DNA of 64,000 nt from Lucinisca nassula (Eukaryota > Mollusca > Bivalvia > Lucinida > Lucinidae): positions 14,894,725 to 14,958,724 of the forward strand of contig OY757014.1 of the NCBI GenBank assembly GCA_963580285.1, read 5' to 3'. The notes below the pieces were generated by a model. The model ran no database searches and was not told where the DNA came from. It saw only the letters and a program-made list of their open reading frames with translations. Below, one piece after another: positions 1 to 11,439 of the stretch. The position numbers were made by a program, and so were the translations under genes. The first letter of the stretch is position 1. Every line of letters starts with the position of its first letter.

Positions 1-472
1 GAGGTCCACAAGATGAAGCTTCATACCAAATATAGAAGACCTGGGCCTTCTGGTTTCAGATAAGAAGATTTTTAAAGGTTTTCCCTATATAAGCCTTTGT
101 TAAACCGGTGGGCCCCAGCGCGGGGGCATTTTTGGCCAAAGGGCTGTAATTTGAACAATCTTGGTAGAGGTCCATTAGAAGAAGCTTCATACCAAACATC
201 AAAGTCCTGGGCCTCCTGGTTTCATACAAGAAGATTTTTAAAGGTTTTTTCTTATTTTCCCCTTTTCGTTGCCATTGCAACCAGAGTTCTGCATGGAATT
301 GAATTATTTGAACAACTTCTGGAGAGGACCACCTAAGGATCATTTCTACCAAGTTTTGTCAAAATTTGTTCAGTTGTTTAGGAGGAGATGTTGTTTAAAG
401 AAATTGTGAACGGACGGACGGACGGACGACGACGACGGACGGTGATCGATCACAATAGCTCACCCTGAGCTA
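1..472 (+). repeat. Dispersed tandem-unit repeat, ~166-bp units with a distinct 3' end
   Basis: Two units begin with the same GAGGTCCA word at 1 and 167. Each carries AAGCTTCATACC, a GAAGATTTTTAAAGGTTTT stretch and a GGTGGGCCCC block. The second unit gives way to a different 3' segment with GGAGGAGATG, a GACG-rich run and ATCACAATAGCTCACC. The same family, with more units, recurs at 9.7-10.6 kb. No coding function is supported. Confidence 0.7.
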
Positions 473-481
473 AAAAGGATA

Positions 482-1735
482 TGACTGGTTGAGTGTTATT
501 TTCAATTGACTGGTCATCATTGTTATTTGACACAATGATTAAAATCCAGGAATAGCCAGAGCAAAAAAAAAAAACATGCATATATTTTGCGTCTATAATA
601 CAGTACAGCTGTTGTTTGTTTATTTCAGTTTCCTTTAAAACGATTGTTAGACGGCCAGTTGGGATTATGTTTTTTTTTTCCTAAAGGTTAATCTGCGATG
701 CGAATTGAAAGAAAACGTAAATGTAGGAAGATGTATCTGTTCTTTTGAGTTTTCGCAAATAGGAGTCGTTTTCAGAGAACGTGTTTTGCTAATATAAGAA
801 ATTGGAGTGAACATTTAGAAATTCATAATTCAAATCTTTCGCTGTTATACACTTCCATATTTACTGTCACACTAATGCAACACACACATGACAAAACATG
901 CCATTTTACTTTCAAACCTTTTGTATGTGCTAAGCGTAGTCTCAAACTTTTTGTAAAAGCTAATACACCTTAGGTAAAAAAGCTTGAGTTTCCAGGGTTA
1001 TTGTCTACGGGCGTAGACAATCTTAAGGATGTTAAGGATGACTTTTGCCCCAGAAACAGTTAAGAAAAGGTCATGACTAGTTGAATGCTATATTCTATTG
1101 ACTGGTCATCATTGTTATTTGTCACAGTGATTAAAAACCGGAAATGACCGGAACTCTTCCGTACATTTATCACACCTGCTTCGCTTACAAAATAAACATG
1201 TTTTCTGGGTTCACATGATGCTGACTTCCCTACCATGATACAGTGCAATTATTTTGTTTGTTTTCAGTAAAAGAATGTAGATATATCTATTATATTGATT
1301 ATTTGAAACTGGGATCTTTCGCCACTATACAAGTTTCTCTATTTACTGGCACACACATGAACACTTTTGTCATTTGACTTTCAACGGGAGGTCACGGATT
1401 CGATCCCGGGCCGCGACATACCAAAGTCATTAAAAATGGTACTAGCTGCTCCTCGCTTGGCACTCAGATTTACGGGGTAGAGCTAGGACTGGTCGACCCA
1501 GTGTCAGGATAATGTGACTGGGTGTGGTATCATGTAATGTGTCTGGGACATGATACTTCAGTGAGGCAGCACTATAAAAGTGAGCATTGAGCTCCCTGTC
1601 GCAACCAGACACCGTCGTGATATGACTGAAAAATTGTTGAAAGCGACGTTAAACCCGAATTCACACACACACACTCAGTCCTATGAGTGTGCTCAGCGTA
1701 GGCTCAAGCTTTTTGTAAAAGCTTATACTTGTACT
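482..1735 (+). repeat. Diverged direct duplication (482-975 and 1072-1735), second copy split by a SINE
   Basis: The words GACTGGTCATCATTGTTATT, ATCTTTCGC, ATTTACTG and CTTTTTGTAAAAGCT occur in the same order in both halves, about 590 bp apart. In the second half the order is interrupted at 1386-1678 by a tRNA-type SINE, so the duplication predates the SINE. No ORF of interest is present. Confidence 0.5.
1386..1678 (+). mobile_element. SINE family A (tRNA-derived), 5'-truncated
   Basis: It begins inside the tRNA-like head with the B-box-like GATTCGATCCC. The body contains CTAGGACTGGTCGACC and GTGACTGGGTGTGGTATCA, and the tail reads GCGACGTTAAACCCGAATTC followed by (CA)n. The A box is missing. 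Full copies lie at 23930 (+) and 42881 (-). The architecture resembles known molluscan tRNA-derived V-type SINEs such as RUDI, but membership was not checked. Confidence 0.75.
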
Positions 1736-1775
1736 AATTTATTTTCGTTCGACTGCTCAAGCTTAGGGTAGAGTA

Positions 1776-1891
1776 GGGCAGTGGCATTACGTGTTTTCTT
1801 CAAGGACACGCCTCGCCGGATTCGTGGCCCGATTCGAACCCACAATCTCTCGAAAGTCGAACGCGCTAACCACTGAGCTACCGAGGCCGCC
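1776..1891 (-). mobile_element. SINE family D fragment with tRNA-like head
   Basis: On the minus strand an A-box-like TAGCTCAGTGGTTAG and a B-box-like GGTTCGAATCG are spaced as in a tRNA. They are followed by CGTGTCCTTG, which is also found downstream of the tRNA-like head at 23112. The 3' body is truncated. Confidence 0.6.
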
Positions 1892-1983
1892 AGGTGTTAT
1901 TTTTGCAAAATGTGTTTTCGGAGATTGAGGCTCAATCCGCCTGTGTTCTGGCTTCATTGGGAGTTTAACAATCCAGACAGGAT

Positions 1984-2263
1984 TACAGTCGAACTTCAAT
2001 GGCTCGAATACCTTCGGAACAAAGAAAATCTTTTCGAGACAGGAGTAGTTCGAGCCACTGAGGTTTCTGTCAGGGCTTAACAGGGTTAATTCTGGAACAT
2101 CTTTTCGGTGTTCTAAAGAGTACACACAGCATAAATTTGCACGATGAAAGTCGAAAATCTCCTTAATTATCCCGCACTATACTTCTTATGTAGGGGAATT
2201 CCATAGGGACTCAAAAACGTGTTCGACTCAGCCATGGTAAAACGAGCCATCTGTTCTACTGTA
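1984..2263. mobile_element. Tc1/mariner-type MITE, TIR TACAGT..GAAC..ATGGCTCG
   Basis: Inverted termini read TACAGTCGAACTTCAATGGC on the left and, reverse-complemented, TACAGTAGAACAGATGGCTC on the right. A TA dinucleotide plus CAGT is typical of Tc1/mariner-mobilised elements. A related left end occurs at 63793. No transposase is present. Confidence 0.55.
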
Positions 2264-2349
2264 TATGTAAGCAGATAACCAGTACAGTGCTCTTTCTTTC
2301 TCCTGAAACTGGCAATCGGAGGGAGGGGGCGATGACCGTAAAAATACAC

Positions 2350-2500
2350 TAAAATTTCTATGTTTAGATCACCTTTGGAACTGTTGAAAAGTGATCTTTA
2401 AGACCACTTTCGACTTAAAGACCACTCTTGATAGCCCCAAAGTTGAGGTAACTGGGTATGCAAAAATGGAGAACTGGTCATAATTTGAGCTGGTCTTAAC
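2350..2500. mobile_element. Degenerate hairpin MITE of the GACCACTTTTGAACAGT family
   Basis: GATCACCTTTGG, GTGATCTTTAAGACCACTTT and TTAAAGACCACT form a decayed version of the palindrome seen intact at 10761, 15328, 41379, 50096 and 60990. Confidence 0.4.
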
Positions 2501-2846
2501 AGAGGAATTACTCCCAGACTATACAGTTGCGCAGCTTAGCTATGAGCACATGACAAGGACTCATATTTGTTTTACGCGTCCAGTTTATGCGCAAAACATA
2601 GGCTCACCTACTATTACCCACAAATCAATGTTTTGTGGCATGATATGCTATTATTATTCCGCTAATACTCCAAGTCGTTTTAGAGTTTTAAGGTAAATGC
2701 TATCTGAGAAAACATAACCTTTTATTGATGTTTTATTTATGATCTATAATTAATCACGCTGTATATTTGCATTACTGCTTCCAGAGAACTCATTTGCAAT
2801 ATACCTTAAAAGCATATCTAGAGTACGAGGCGAATAGTTTTTCCTT

Positions 2847-2950
2847 ATTTCTCCATATAAACCTATGTTGTGGGTATTCATCCGCCCAGGCGGTTCTAAT
2901 GAATGCCCACAACATACGGGTCTTTTATAAAGAAACGGCAAAATTATCAT
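2847..2950. mobile_element. Hairpin MITE fragment (core TTGTGGGTATTCAT / ATGAATGCCCACAA)
   Basis: Complementary arms around the GCCCAGGCGG centre form a hairpin. This is the same core architecture as the larger hairpin MITEs at 3048, 51949 and 54581. Confidence 0.5.
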
Positions 2951-3047
2951 TCAACTGTCACAAAATACCATTCTTATCTGTTGCTATGTTTTTTATCACT
3001 TAAGTATTCCGAAGGACTTAACATTCAAGCTTAGCTCGCATAAGTAC

Positions 3048-3325
3048 ATCACGAAAACACGCCTATATAATTTTGACCGCCTTGAACCCCACTTTAATAT
3101 AGTAAAACTGGTGTTTCCGGGGGCATACCTTATTTTTCTTATTTCTGCTCTAAAATATAGATTGTAGGTACTCGTTAGAACCGCCTCGATGAGGCGGTTC
3201 TAACGAGTGCCCACAATCTATATTTTGAGCAGAAATAAGAAAAATATCACAATTTTTCATCATAAAATTTTCATTTTTTCGGCGATAAAGGTGGCAATGT
3301 ATTTTTATAGGCGTGTTTGCGTAAT
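3048..3325. mobile_element. Full-length hairpin MITE with TIR ATCACGAAAACACGCC
   Basis: The left end ATCACGAAAACACGCCTATA matches the reverse complement of the right end ATTACGCAAACACGCCTATA. The centre is a near-perfect palindrome with CTCGTTAGAACCGCCTC and its complement, flanked by inverted TCTTATTTCTGCTC blocks. The whole element folds into one hairpin. Sister copies: 51949-52270 and 54581-54860. Confidence 0.7.
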
Positions 3326-3631
3326 GATTCGGGATCGAGGCTGTTCGAATTTCTGTGGGTTCATCATGATTCCAGATCATTAGGCACAATGGGGTTTATA
3401 AAAGGATATCTTATCGTTTTTCTATAAAGTGGAGGTATGATGCGTTTCCTCCACTAGAATCGCCTCATTGAGACGATTCTAATGAGTGCACACAACCTAC
3501 CTTTTCTAAATAAAATCACGACAACCGTAATGTGTGGATATTCGGAGCTATATGGGAGTAATGAGGGGTGTCATTTTATTTGGCTGTTAGTTCTACTAAA
3601 ACTTCATAGTCAAAGGTCTTGCGAAACTTAA

Positions 3632-4778
3632 CTAGTCCAATTCTTCCATGACATTGTGAGCAATCTGGATGGGGACATAAACCGTGGCCACAAACAGACT
3701 GACTTGATCATCATCGATTTCGCTAAGACCCTTGACAAGGTACCTCACAGAAGGCTATTGAACAAATTGGACTACTATGGGATAAGAGGATCCACACATA
3801 ATTGGATTAGCTCATGGCTCTCAGGGCGCTCTCAACAAATTGTACTTGATGGCCAAGCGTCTGATCCAGTCCCTGTTCTATCCGGTGTCCAACAAGGTTC
3901 GGTCCTTGGACCGGTCCTCTTTTTGGTATTCATCAATGATCTCCCTGATAATATCAGGTCATCTGTCCGTTTGTTTGCTGACGATTGTGTCCTGTATAGG
4001 GGCATATATTCTCCTTCTGACTGCCGTGTTTTACAAGATGACCTGGATCGACTTGCACAATGGGAAGCAGATTGGCAGATGAAGTTCAATGTAGCCAAAT
4101 GCCATTCAATGAGGGTGTCACGACACCTTCCGGTCAAACAAATTAAATATGATTATACGCTTCACCAGCAAACTTTGGAGCAGGTTCATTTCGCCAAATA
4201 TCTTGGTATCACCATCACTGATGATCTCGATTGGGGTCAACTTATCTCGGAAATAACATCTAAAGCAACTGGGACCGTAGGATTCCTTAGACGTTATTTG
4301 GCTTTTGCACATCGACAGACAAATGATGTTGCATATAAAACATTGGTTCGCCCTCAACTTCAAAATGCATCACCCATTTGGCACCCCTATGTTAAAACTC
4401 AGATTCAGCAGGTGGAAAAGATGCAGAGGACAGCTGCTCGATGGACCTGCAGACGATGGCGAAAGTAACGTCGGTGACATGCTTGATGAGCTAGAGTGGC
4501 CATCCCTGGAGACCCGTCGTGAGCAGTCCTCCTTAACCCTTTCCCATAAAATACATGCTGGTACATTATCAATTGACAAGGATAGGTACTTGACCCCCGC
4601 AACAGTGTCAACGCGGTCAAGGGCATCAAGAGCAAATAACTCACAGTATCGTAGGTACCAGTCCTATAGTGATGCCCTGAAAAACTCCTTTCCTAGAACT
4701 ATTCCTCAGTGGAATAGTCTTCCATCTTCTGCGGTGAATGCCAAGACCGCAGAGGAGTTCAAAGCCCGCACAGTATAA
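3632..4778 (+). pseudogene. Jockey/CR1-like LINE reverse transcriptase, 5'-truncated, frameshifted
   Basis: The open frame reads through an RT core with IIIDFAKTLDKVPH (motif A region), SGVQQGSVLGPVLF (motif B) and the catalytic FADD box in RLFADDCVLYR, then a thumb segment with AKYLGITITDDLDWG and VRPQLQNASPIWHPY. This frame stops at 4468 after RTAARWTCRRWRK. Homologous C-terminal sequence (GDMLDELEWPSLETRREQSS, then FPRTIPQWNSLPSS) continues in another frame to 4778, so a frameshift lies near 4460. A stop just upstream of 3632 and the lack of endonuclease or ORF1 show 5' truncation, usual for LINEs. It lacks the APE domain seen in the element at 45.2 kb and belongs to another family. Clade assignment is from motifs only. 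Confidence 0.85.
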
Positions 4779-4779
4779 G

Positions 4780-5343
4780 ATTGAGACTCGGAGATGGCGT
4801 ATATCCTGATTAGATATCGCGTTCTACGACGTCTGACCGGGATCTTCATTGATAATCAATTCAAGTCCTTTGGCATACAAGGGTTAAATTCATGTGCGCA
4901 TATTCTTGGATCCTCTACCAAAATTATCGCTGAAATCCATCAGATATCAAATCAAAGCACTGAAAATACGTCCGCGGCGTCTGATCTTGCTCTACATCGT
5001 TTGCTTAATCAAGCACATAAGGTCATTTCATATTTTAGAGGTAACTCTCTTTAGCACTCTGCAGTCACAGAGACATGAATAGTATGTTAATAAACAAGAA
5101 TTCCACTGAAGGCTATTAAAATCGAATTGAACATTTGGGTGGACGCAAATGTTGACGGATTGGCAAACGGTCGAAACTACAGAAAACCGGATTCCAATAA
5201 AGAAGACGCGACAAAATCTGCTATCTGGATTTCATACAAAAACGTTTTGAGCGGTTTAAATTTATCGGTTAGTGATATTCAACCGAACAGCAGCAATATG
5301 ACTCTTGATTCATTAGTAGACAACAATCGAGCCAAAACGTTGG
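4780..5343. other. Unassigned stretch, no recognisable gene
   Basis: Short open frames exist (4794-5054 and 5127-5351, plus) but show no motif I recognise. The first may be the LINE 3' tail. Nothing else is visible. Confidence 0.3.
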
Positions 5344-5640
5344 TTGTTTGAATTGAGGTTTAACGTCCCCGTCAACACGGTTTAGGTCAATTTTGAGACG
5401 TCGCTTCCAATTTTGTGGGACTTTTACCCGACATTGAGATGAAATGACATCTCGAGCCCTGTCGCCCAATGAAACCAAAATGCTTATACGCATTTGAGGG
5501 TAGGACTCACATCACTTTACCTGGGCATGCTTAGTCCTAAGCGGTTTACCAGTACTCGTGCGTGGTCAGATGCAGCTCTGCGTGGAAACACCATGCAGAC
5601 CAATCTATTTCTCCAAGCCCCGATGGACGGGGGCTGGTTG
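5344..5640 (-). mobile_element. SINE-like family B, near full length
   Basis: The tail appears on the plus strand as GAGGTTTAACGTCCCCGTCA. The body has GAGATGAAATGACATCTC, GCGGTTTACCAGTACTCGTG and CAGCTCTGCGTGGAA. At least eight copies occur here (11440, 13478, 20078, 24398, 51172, 58146, 63305). No clear tRNA-like head is seen, so the promoter class is undetermined. The GACGTTAAAC tail word is shared with family A. Confidence 0.7.
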
Positions 5641-6480
5641 GACTCTTTAATGGACATGTTTAGACATTTTTATGGGGACGGGATATCAGTTTAGGAGAAG
5701 CAGAGTTGTCAAAATAGTGTATCCCTTTATAGAATGGGTTCTTTCTAAAAGTAGAGAATTAGTTCACCGTCCGCTCACGTTTTTCGAGGGAAGCAAGCAG
5801 GAAATCAACTTTTATTCCACAAATACGTTATGTGTATCCTAGCCAATTTAATCATGTTGCATCTAACTCATTTTGTACTGAATGGAATCTCCATCCACAC
5901 TCCCCTCCTCCCACTGCCTCCCCTTAATGTACAGGAGTCTTTTTCGAAACTTATGGGTGTCAGGGTCATATTTTTATTTAAAAAAAAAAATGGTTAGGTT
6001 TGCTGCAAACAGCTAACATCCTGATCAGACGCTGGGCCTGCACTATTTGTTTCCCGTATAGAATGGGATAACATTGTCCATGCCCCAAGTATTTCTCGGG
6101 ACCATACATGTAGCTCAAACAAGGATAAGTAACGGATTTCTTTTCTTATTTCTCCATAAAACAAAGATTCTAACAATCACCAAGAACATATTTTTCAGAC
6201 AAAAAATAAGCAAAATTATCCCTACTTGTCTGAACTAACCTGTACAGCGCTGCAATATGATCCCTACAAAATGCCCATAAATAAATGCGCTTAAAATACT
6301 CCTCATCATATTTCCTAGTCAATTTAGTATAATGTAAAATCAGAGGAAACGCAATTTAACAGCAATAATCGTTCCGAGTGGACAATTGTAGACAGTTCGG
6401 AACATCAGCTTGACAAACCCGGATAAGACAAAAAGCCAACCTTTCCTCCTACTTACCGCCGTCAAAATCCTTTATTCTTG
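5641..6480. other. AT-rich stretch with a decayed MITE core
   Basis: A remnant of the CAAACAGT..TGATCAGACG..GGGCCTGCACT palindrome lies around 6005-6055. No gene, splice-bounded exon or intact repeat is seen in the rest. Confidence 0.3.
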
Positions 6481-6487
6481 GGTCCGA

Positions 6488-7410
6488 GCCTGCAGGGAAT
6501 ACATAATAATGATAAAATAAAGACAATGGCAATGTAGGATTGTTTTGAGTCTACGTTTAGAATAAAAGATCGCGAAAATGCAAATGTAAACGCCATTACG
6601 CGGTTCGGTATCATTTCTGCAGTTCAACAATTCTCCAAACTTTAACACGCTGAAAGAAAGCGCTAGACTAGCGACAGACATCTGGCAATAGCGATTACAC
6701 GTTAAAAAGACCATTGACAGACGTCTGGCAATAGCAATTATACGTTAAAATGGCTATTAACAGACGTCTGGCAATACCGATTTTACATTAAATTAGGTAT
6801 ATTCACGTCTGACAATAGCGAATTCAGACATCTGAATATGCTGGAAAAAGCTAATCTATTGTACAATCACTATAGTTCTTGACATGTCATTAACGCTTTT
6901 GTAAAGCCATGGATTTAATTCTTATTAAAGTACTTACATCATTCATGTTTCAGTTGTCTGAGCTTTTAAGCCATTAACGCCGAATAGAGTCTTGCATACC
7001 ATAACATAGTATTCCTTTGTAAAAACTTAGGCCATGTACATGATATATGAGTGAGAGGAAGAAAAAGAAAGAACCTAGCAGGCACTCAACGTTGGATCAA
7101 GTTTTGTTCAACGTTGAATAAACGTCCTTTACCTACTTACTTGCAGGGAAGACATAATAAGGATAAAATGAAGACAGTGGCAATGGAGGATTGTTTTGGA
7201 AAATTACAGCGAATTCAGACGTCTGGATATACGATTTTCAGACATCTGGAAATTTATTGTACAATCACTATTGCCGGGTGTCTCTCATTAGCGATTTATA
7301 CGATAAATAGCTATTACCAGACGTCTGTCAATAGCGAAAGTACCGCACATTCGCTATTGCAAAACGTCTGCCAATAGCAAATTTAACGTAAGACGTATGT
7401 CAATACCAAT
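6488..7410 (+). repeat. Direct duplication with ~43-bp CAGACGTCTGGCAATAGC minisatellite
   Basis: TGCAGGGAATACATAATAAT at 6488 recurs as TGCAGGGAAGACATAATAAG at 7143, and both are followed by GGCAATG-AGGATTGTTTT. Each is near a cluster of diverged ~43-bp units built on CAGACGTCTGGCAATAGC (about 6677-6840 and 7215-7410). The open frame at 7051-7377 runs across these repeats and is not credible as a gene. Confidence 0.5.
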
Positions 7411-7511
7411 TCCGATATAATATCTGTCTTTGTATTTTTGTCTTTCAGTTTTGAAAAAAGGGAAATTAATACATAATGAAATTCTTCCCCTATTTCTTGT
7501 AGAATAGGAGT

Positions 7512-7640
7512 GAAGGCAACGATCAGGAATCGATACAATTAACCCATAGCTCCCATCGGTGACACCAAAGGGAAAGAGACACAATCATGAAACAATCAGA
7601 CCCTAATGGAAACATCAATAGCGGAAAGCCAAAAGGACTT
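7512..7640 (-). repeat. Dispersed repeat F, 3' portion
   Basis: Contains, reverse-complemented, TTTGGTGTCACCGATGGGAG and TTAATTGTATCGATTCCTGA. The same words are on the plus strand at 8755-9078 and 59820-60140. Confidence 0.5.
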
Positions 7641-7978
7641 TCCCACTAAATAATATAAGCGATACACAGATACGAGAATCTCACGAATGAGTCAATGTTT
7701 TGTGTAGATCTTCGGCAGTTTCTCCTAAGATCACCATATCATCTGCATTGAGTAAGTCAAATAATCAAATTAGATCGAGAGTAGTTCCATTACGATATTC
7801 GAATGAAACCCGGTATAAACTACCGACCAGATGCAAATTTGCCAAACGCTATCCAAAGATAACAATCACCCCCTCAACCCTCTCAATGCTTTGAATGTAA
7901 ATAGGTTGTATTTTTCCTTCCAACCATTGGACTTTGTTTAGAATAAGTTTAAACAAGGATGCTTACATAGGTAACATG
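7641..7978. other. Unassigned stretch
   Basis: AT-rich sequence with no motif-bearing frame and no repeat that I can match within the window. Confidence 0.3.
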
Positions 7979-8540
7979 CAGTTGTTATGCATAAGAATTT
8001 ATTTTTCTGATTCCCACTTTCACCCCGCTGGGTGACCTAATAGTGCTATATATATCTTGTTTATCTTCTTATAATATGTTCTCGAAAACTGAGTCACAGA
8101 TTAATTTCATTTTTGTAAACAACTTGTTTACAAGGTAAAGTACTTCAGAACCTTCCAGAAAGTTCATGTTTGCATTATTTTTAGAAAATTACATAATCTT
8201 ATTCCACATCCCTGTGGAACATTCTAGAGATTTCTTAGGGTCTATAAAAGAGTTTGATTTTCTCAGTGAGTCAGACTTTGGAGTTTGAAGTTTGGGCTTT
8301 TAAGAAAAGTTATTTCTGAATTCTATGTTGGATTGTTAAAGGATATTACTTTTCATTTTGGACTATGAATTCTGTGGGATCAAGGAAAATAGATTCATTC
8401 AGGATATTTCATAACAGAGCTAAGTGCATTTAATTTTCTTACTTCGACAGGTTAAAGATAACTCGTAAATAAATTTTGTTAATATTTTCCATTAGGCTTG
8501 TTTGCTTTTTCTTTCTGCTACGCCTGGCTCGTAACACAGT
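7979..8540 (+). mobile_element. Solo LTR (7983-8536) with 4-bp target duplication
   Basis: The unit begins TGTTATG and ends CGTAACA, giving the inverted TGTTA/TAACA ends expected of an LTR. The tetranucleotide CAGT lies directly outside both ends (7979-7982 and 8537-8540). Inside are a TATA box (TATAAAAG at 8243-8250) and an AATAAA near 8468, in order for a plus-strand LTR. GAACCTTCCAGAAAGTTC upstream of the TATA box resembles inverted GAA/TTC heat-shock-element repeats. No internal region, primer site or second LTR is present. It is too different in size from the 2.6-kb LTRs at 24.9 kb to be the same family. Confidence 0.65.
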
Positions 8541-8754
8541 CTTAATTTAATTGTATGTAATGTTGGTTGGTGCCTGATGCTCTGTCTTTGGTCGGGCCCA
8601 TCGGAGTCTAACTCTAGGTTTTCCTTTACTCCAGCATTTCAGTGGTTCATCTCTGTGGTTGTTTGATTTTTGTGTTCTCGGAGATGTTGCACTGATGAGT
8701 TAGGAGGCCTTCATGCGGACTGAACAAACTATTTGTCGAAATTGCGGCGGAAGT

Positions 8755-9078
8755 AAGGGCGAGGATTGCGGCCGCATAACACACCCCCCCCCCCACCCCC
8801 CATGTGGAATTCTTTTCACTGACCGTGCCAAAGCGGTACTTCTACCACGGTTTTATTATTATGGTTTGTCTTTGAGTGTTTGTATCGCCTATATACATAT
8901 ATATTTTTTGATAGCCAGTTGGCTTTTTTTGTGGGAAAGTAACTGACCTTTTCGCTATTGATGTTTCCATTAGGGTCTAGTCAATTCATGTTTGTGTTTC
9001 TTACCCTTTGGTGTCTCTGATGGGAGCTGTGGGTTAATTGTATCGATTACTGATCATTGCGTTCACTTCTAAATTTAG
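8755..9078 (+). repeat. Dispersed repeat F
   Basis: Shares AGGGCGAGGATTG, CACTGACCGT, GTGGGAAAGTAACTG and CTTTGGTGTC with 59820-60140 in the same order. A C-tract (8779-8806) is inserted near its start. Element type is unknown. Confidence 0.55.
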
Positions 9079-9399
9079 GTTTCATCACCCCTACGACGGG
9101 CTTGCGCAATTTACGTTGTTTATTGAATTTGTGTTTGTTTATGAAAGATATTCATAGTACGCTTGTAAGCATGATAAAATGAATGAATAAACAACAGTAA
9201 AACAAGACTGATACTTCCATACTCTCCCTGAAGGAAAAATGCTCTTTTATAATTTAAAAGGTGGAGGCCGTTTGACAACTGTATCTATGGCTCTCATATT
9301 GAGAGTAGAAGCCCAAATCCAAGTAGCATTTGGTTCAGGTTATAGGCGAATCAGCACAAAAATTCTACTTGGATTTTGGCTTCTGAAAGTCTGAATGTC
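9079..9399. other. Unassigned stretch
   Basis: Nothing recognisable except a short inverted pair around 9300-9390 (GAAGCCCAAATCCAAGTAG and its complement CTACTTGGATTTTGGCTTC). Confidence 0.35.
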
Positions 9400-9660
9400 A
9401 AACTTGCTTGAGATATCATCATACCCAACGTTTGTGTAAAGTTACATAAAATCCTTTGATAAACGTAGGCGCTAGAGTGATGACAAAGTTTTTTCTAAAA
9501 AATAAACACTGCACCTGGGACCCTTAAAATTTAACTTGCTGGAGATATTATCATATTCAACATTTGTGTGAAGTTACATTAAAATCCATCAATACATCTA
9601 GGGGCTATAGTGAAGACAAAGCTTATCTAAAAATATCCCCAAGAACCTTGACTTTAAGTC
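9400..9660 (+). repeat. Two ~130-bp tandem units
   Basis: CTTGCTTGAGATATCATCAT then GTGTAAAGTTACAT at 9402 is repeated as CTTGCTGGAGATATTATCAT then GTGTGAAGTTACAT at 9535, both running into AGTGA-GACAAAG. Probably the leading part of the tandem family that follows. Confidence 0.5.
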
Positions 9661-9689
9661 CAACACCCTAAAATTCTGATTTGCTTGAA

Positions 9690-10640
9690 AATGAAAGACA
9701 TGGAAGTTGCGGTTTCAGAGAAGACGTGTTAAAGGTTTTCCATATATAACTCTATAAAAACCGTCGGCCCTGTGGTGGATTCACGGCCCCAGGGCTTTAA
9801 TTTGAACCTTTATGGTAGAGGTCCACCAGATGAAGCTTCATATCAAATATCAAAGACCTGGGCCTTCTGGATTCTAGACAAGAAGATTTTAAAAGAATTC
9901 CCTATATAATTCAAAGTAAAACCGGTGGACCCCGGGGCGGGGCCACTTTTGGCCACAGGGCTATAATTTAAAAATCTTGGTAGAGGTCCACAAGACGAAG
10001 CTTTATACCAAATATCAAAGACCTGGGCCGTTTGGTTTCAGATTAGAATATTTGTAAAGGTTTTCCCTATGTTAGTCTATGTAAAACCGGTGGGCCCACT
10101 CGTGGGGCATTTTATGCCCCAGGGCTATAATTTGAAACTCTTGGTAGAGGTCCACTAGATATAACTTCATACCACATATCAAACACTTTTGCCTTCTTGT
10201 TTCAGACAAGAAGATCTTTAAAGGTTTTCCCTATATAAGTCTATGTAAAATTGGTGGGGCTCCGGCGCGGAGGCATTTTTGGCCCAAGGGCAATAATTTG
10301 AACAATCTTGGTAGAGGTTCACTAGATGAAGCTTCATACCAAATAACAAAGGCCTGGACATTGTAGTTTCAGAGAAGAATTTATTTTTTACTTTTCAGTG
10401 AAAACAAGTTTTTTTGGCTCCTGTGAACTAGACGTGCAACTGACCAGAACCATTTGAACAACTTTGAAAGGGGGCCACCTAAGGATCATTACTGCGAAGT
10501 TTGGTCAAAATCGATCAGTGGTTTAGGAGGAGATGTCGTTTGAAGAAATTATTTACGGACACACGCACGCTCGAACGCACGTACTGACGACGGATGAAAA
10601 ATGATCACAAAAGCTCACATTGTCCCTTTGTGACAGGTTA
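9690..10640 (+). repeat. Tandem array of ~165-bp units plus 3' end
   Basis: TAGAGGTCCAC or a close variant occurs near 9815, 9981, 10144 and 10312, a period of about 163-168 bp. Units share AAGCTTCATACCAAAT and GAAGAT-TTTAAAGGTTTTCC. The array ends in the 3' segment with GGAGGAGATGTCGTTTGAAG and ATCACAAAAGCTCAC also seen at 330-472. Confidence 0.75.
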
Positions 10641-10739
10641 GCTAATAAAAACCAAAAATATGCCTACCTGTCCTTATATGTCAAATGGACTTGTCCAACA
10701 TATAGCAATGGAAGAGTCCACCAGCATACAATGGATTAA
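10641..10739 (-). mobile_element. Fragment of TTAA-type MITE (CCATTGTATACTAGTGG end)
   Basis: GAGTCCACCAGCATACAATG followed by GATTAA is the end found complete at 44776 and 57391. The remainder is truncated. Confidence 0.5.
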
Positions 10740-10760
10740 ATCGAGTACCACAATTCTAAA

Positions 10761-10985
10761 TACAGTAAAATTCCTATATTAAGACCACCTTTGGGACTGT
10801 TCAGAAGTGGTCTTGAAGACCACTTTTGATTTTAGACCACTTTTGAAGAGTACTAAAGGTGGTGTCTGACCAGAGGACACTGTATACAGAAAACACAAAG
10901 AAAAATAAGTGCAGCCTACTAAATAAGCTTTTATAGCAGAATTAGTCTTAATTTTAGGTGGTCTTAATAGCGGAATTTTCCTGCT
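10761..10985. mobile_element. Hairpin MITE, TIR TACAGTAAAATTCC (Tc1/mariner type)
   Basis: The left end is TACAGTAAAATTCCTATATT and the right end GGAATTTTCCTG. A central palindrome is built on GGGACTGTTCAGAAGTGGTC and its complement. TA plus CAGT termini suggest Tc1/mariner mobilisation. A 119-codon frame across it is an artefact of the palindrome. Confidence 0.65.
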
Positions 10986-11439
10986 TAACATTTTGGGCCG
11001 CGTCATGATAACACGTGAACATTCTGTCATTAGGTGCATGCAGCATCCTAACTCTTTAGATTTCCCTGGGCGCTTCAAGTAAATGTCATAGTCATAACAA
11101 TTACGAGTTTGTAGAATTAATCTGTATAATCGTGACACGTTTTAACATTTTAATTGTTTTGATTTTACGGATTAAACTAAAGAGACACGAAATTAAATAA
11201 CTTTCGATGATTACAAATACGCGTGGTCACTAGGAAACGAGCCTCCAGCGAGTTTCATAAATTTTATATGGAATTACCAACAGTGTAAGAATTTTTGACA
11301 CAGGATTGTAATGGACGACGTGAACAACGGATGTAAACGTAGACATGATCGTGGCGTTTCAAACAGACATGCATTATTTGATGAGAAAAATACCATGGCT
11401 ATACATATGATGCATACGCCCCAGCGCATCGGCGCTTGA
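10986..11439. other. Unassigned stretch
   Basis: No gene, repeat or exon-like frame recognised. Confidence 0.3.
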
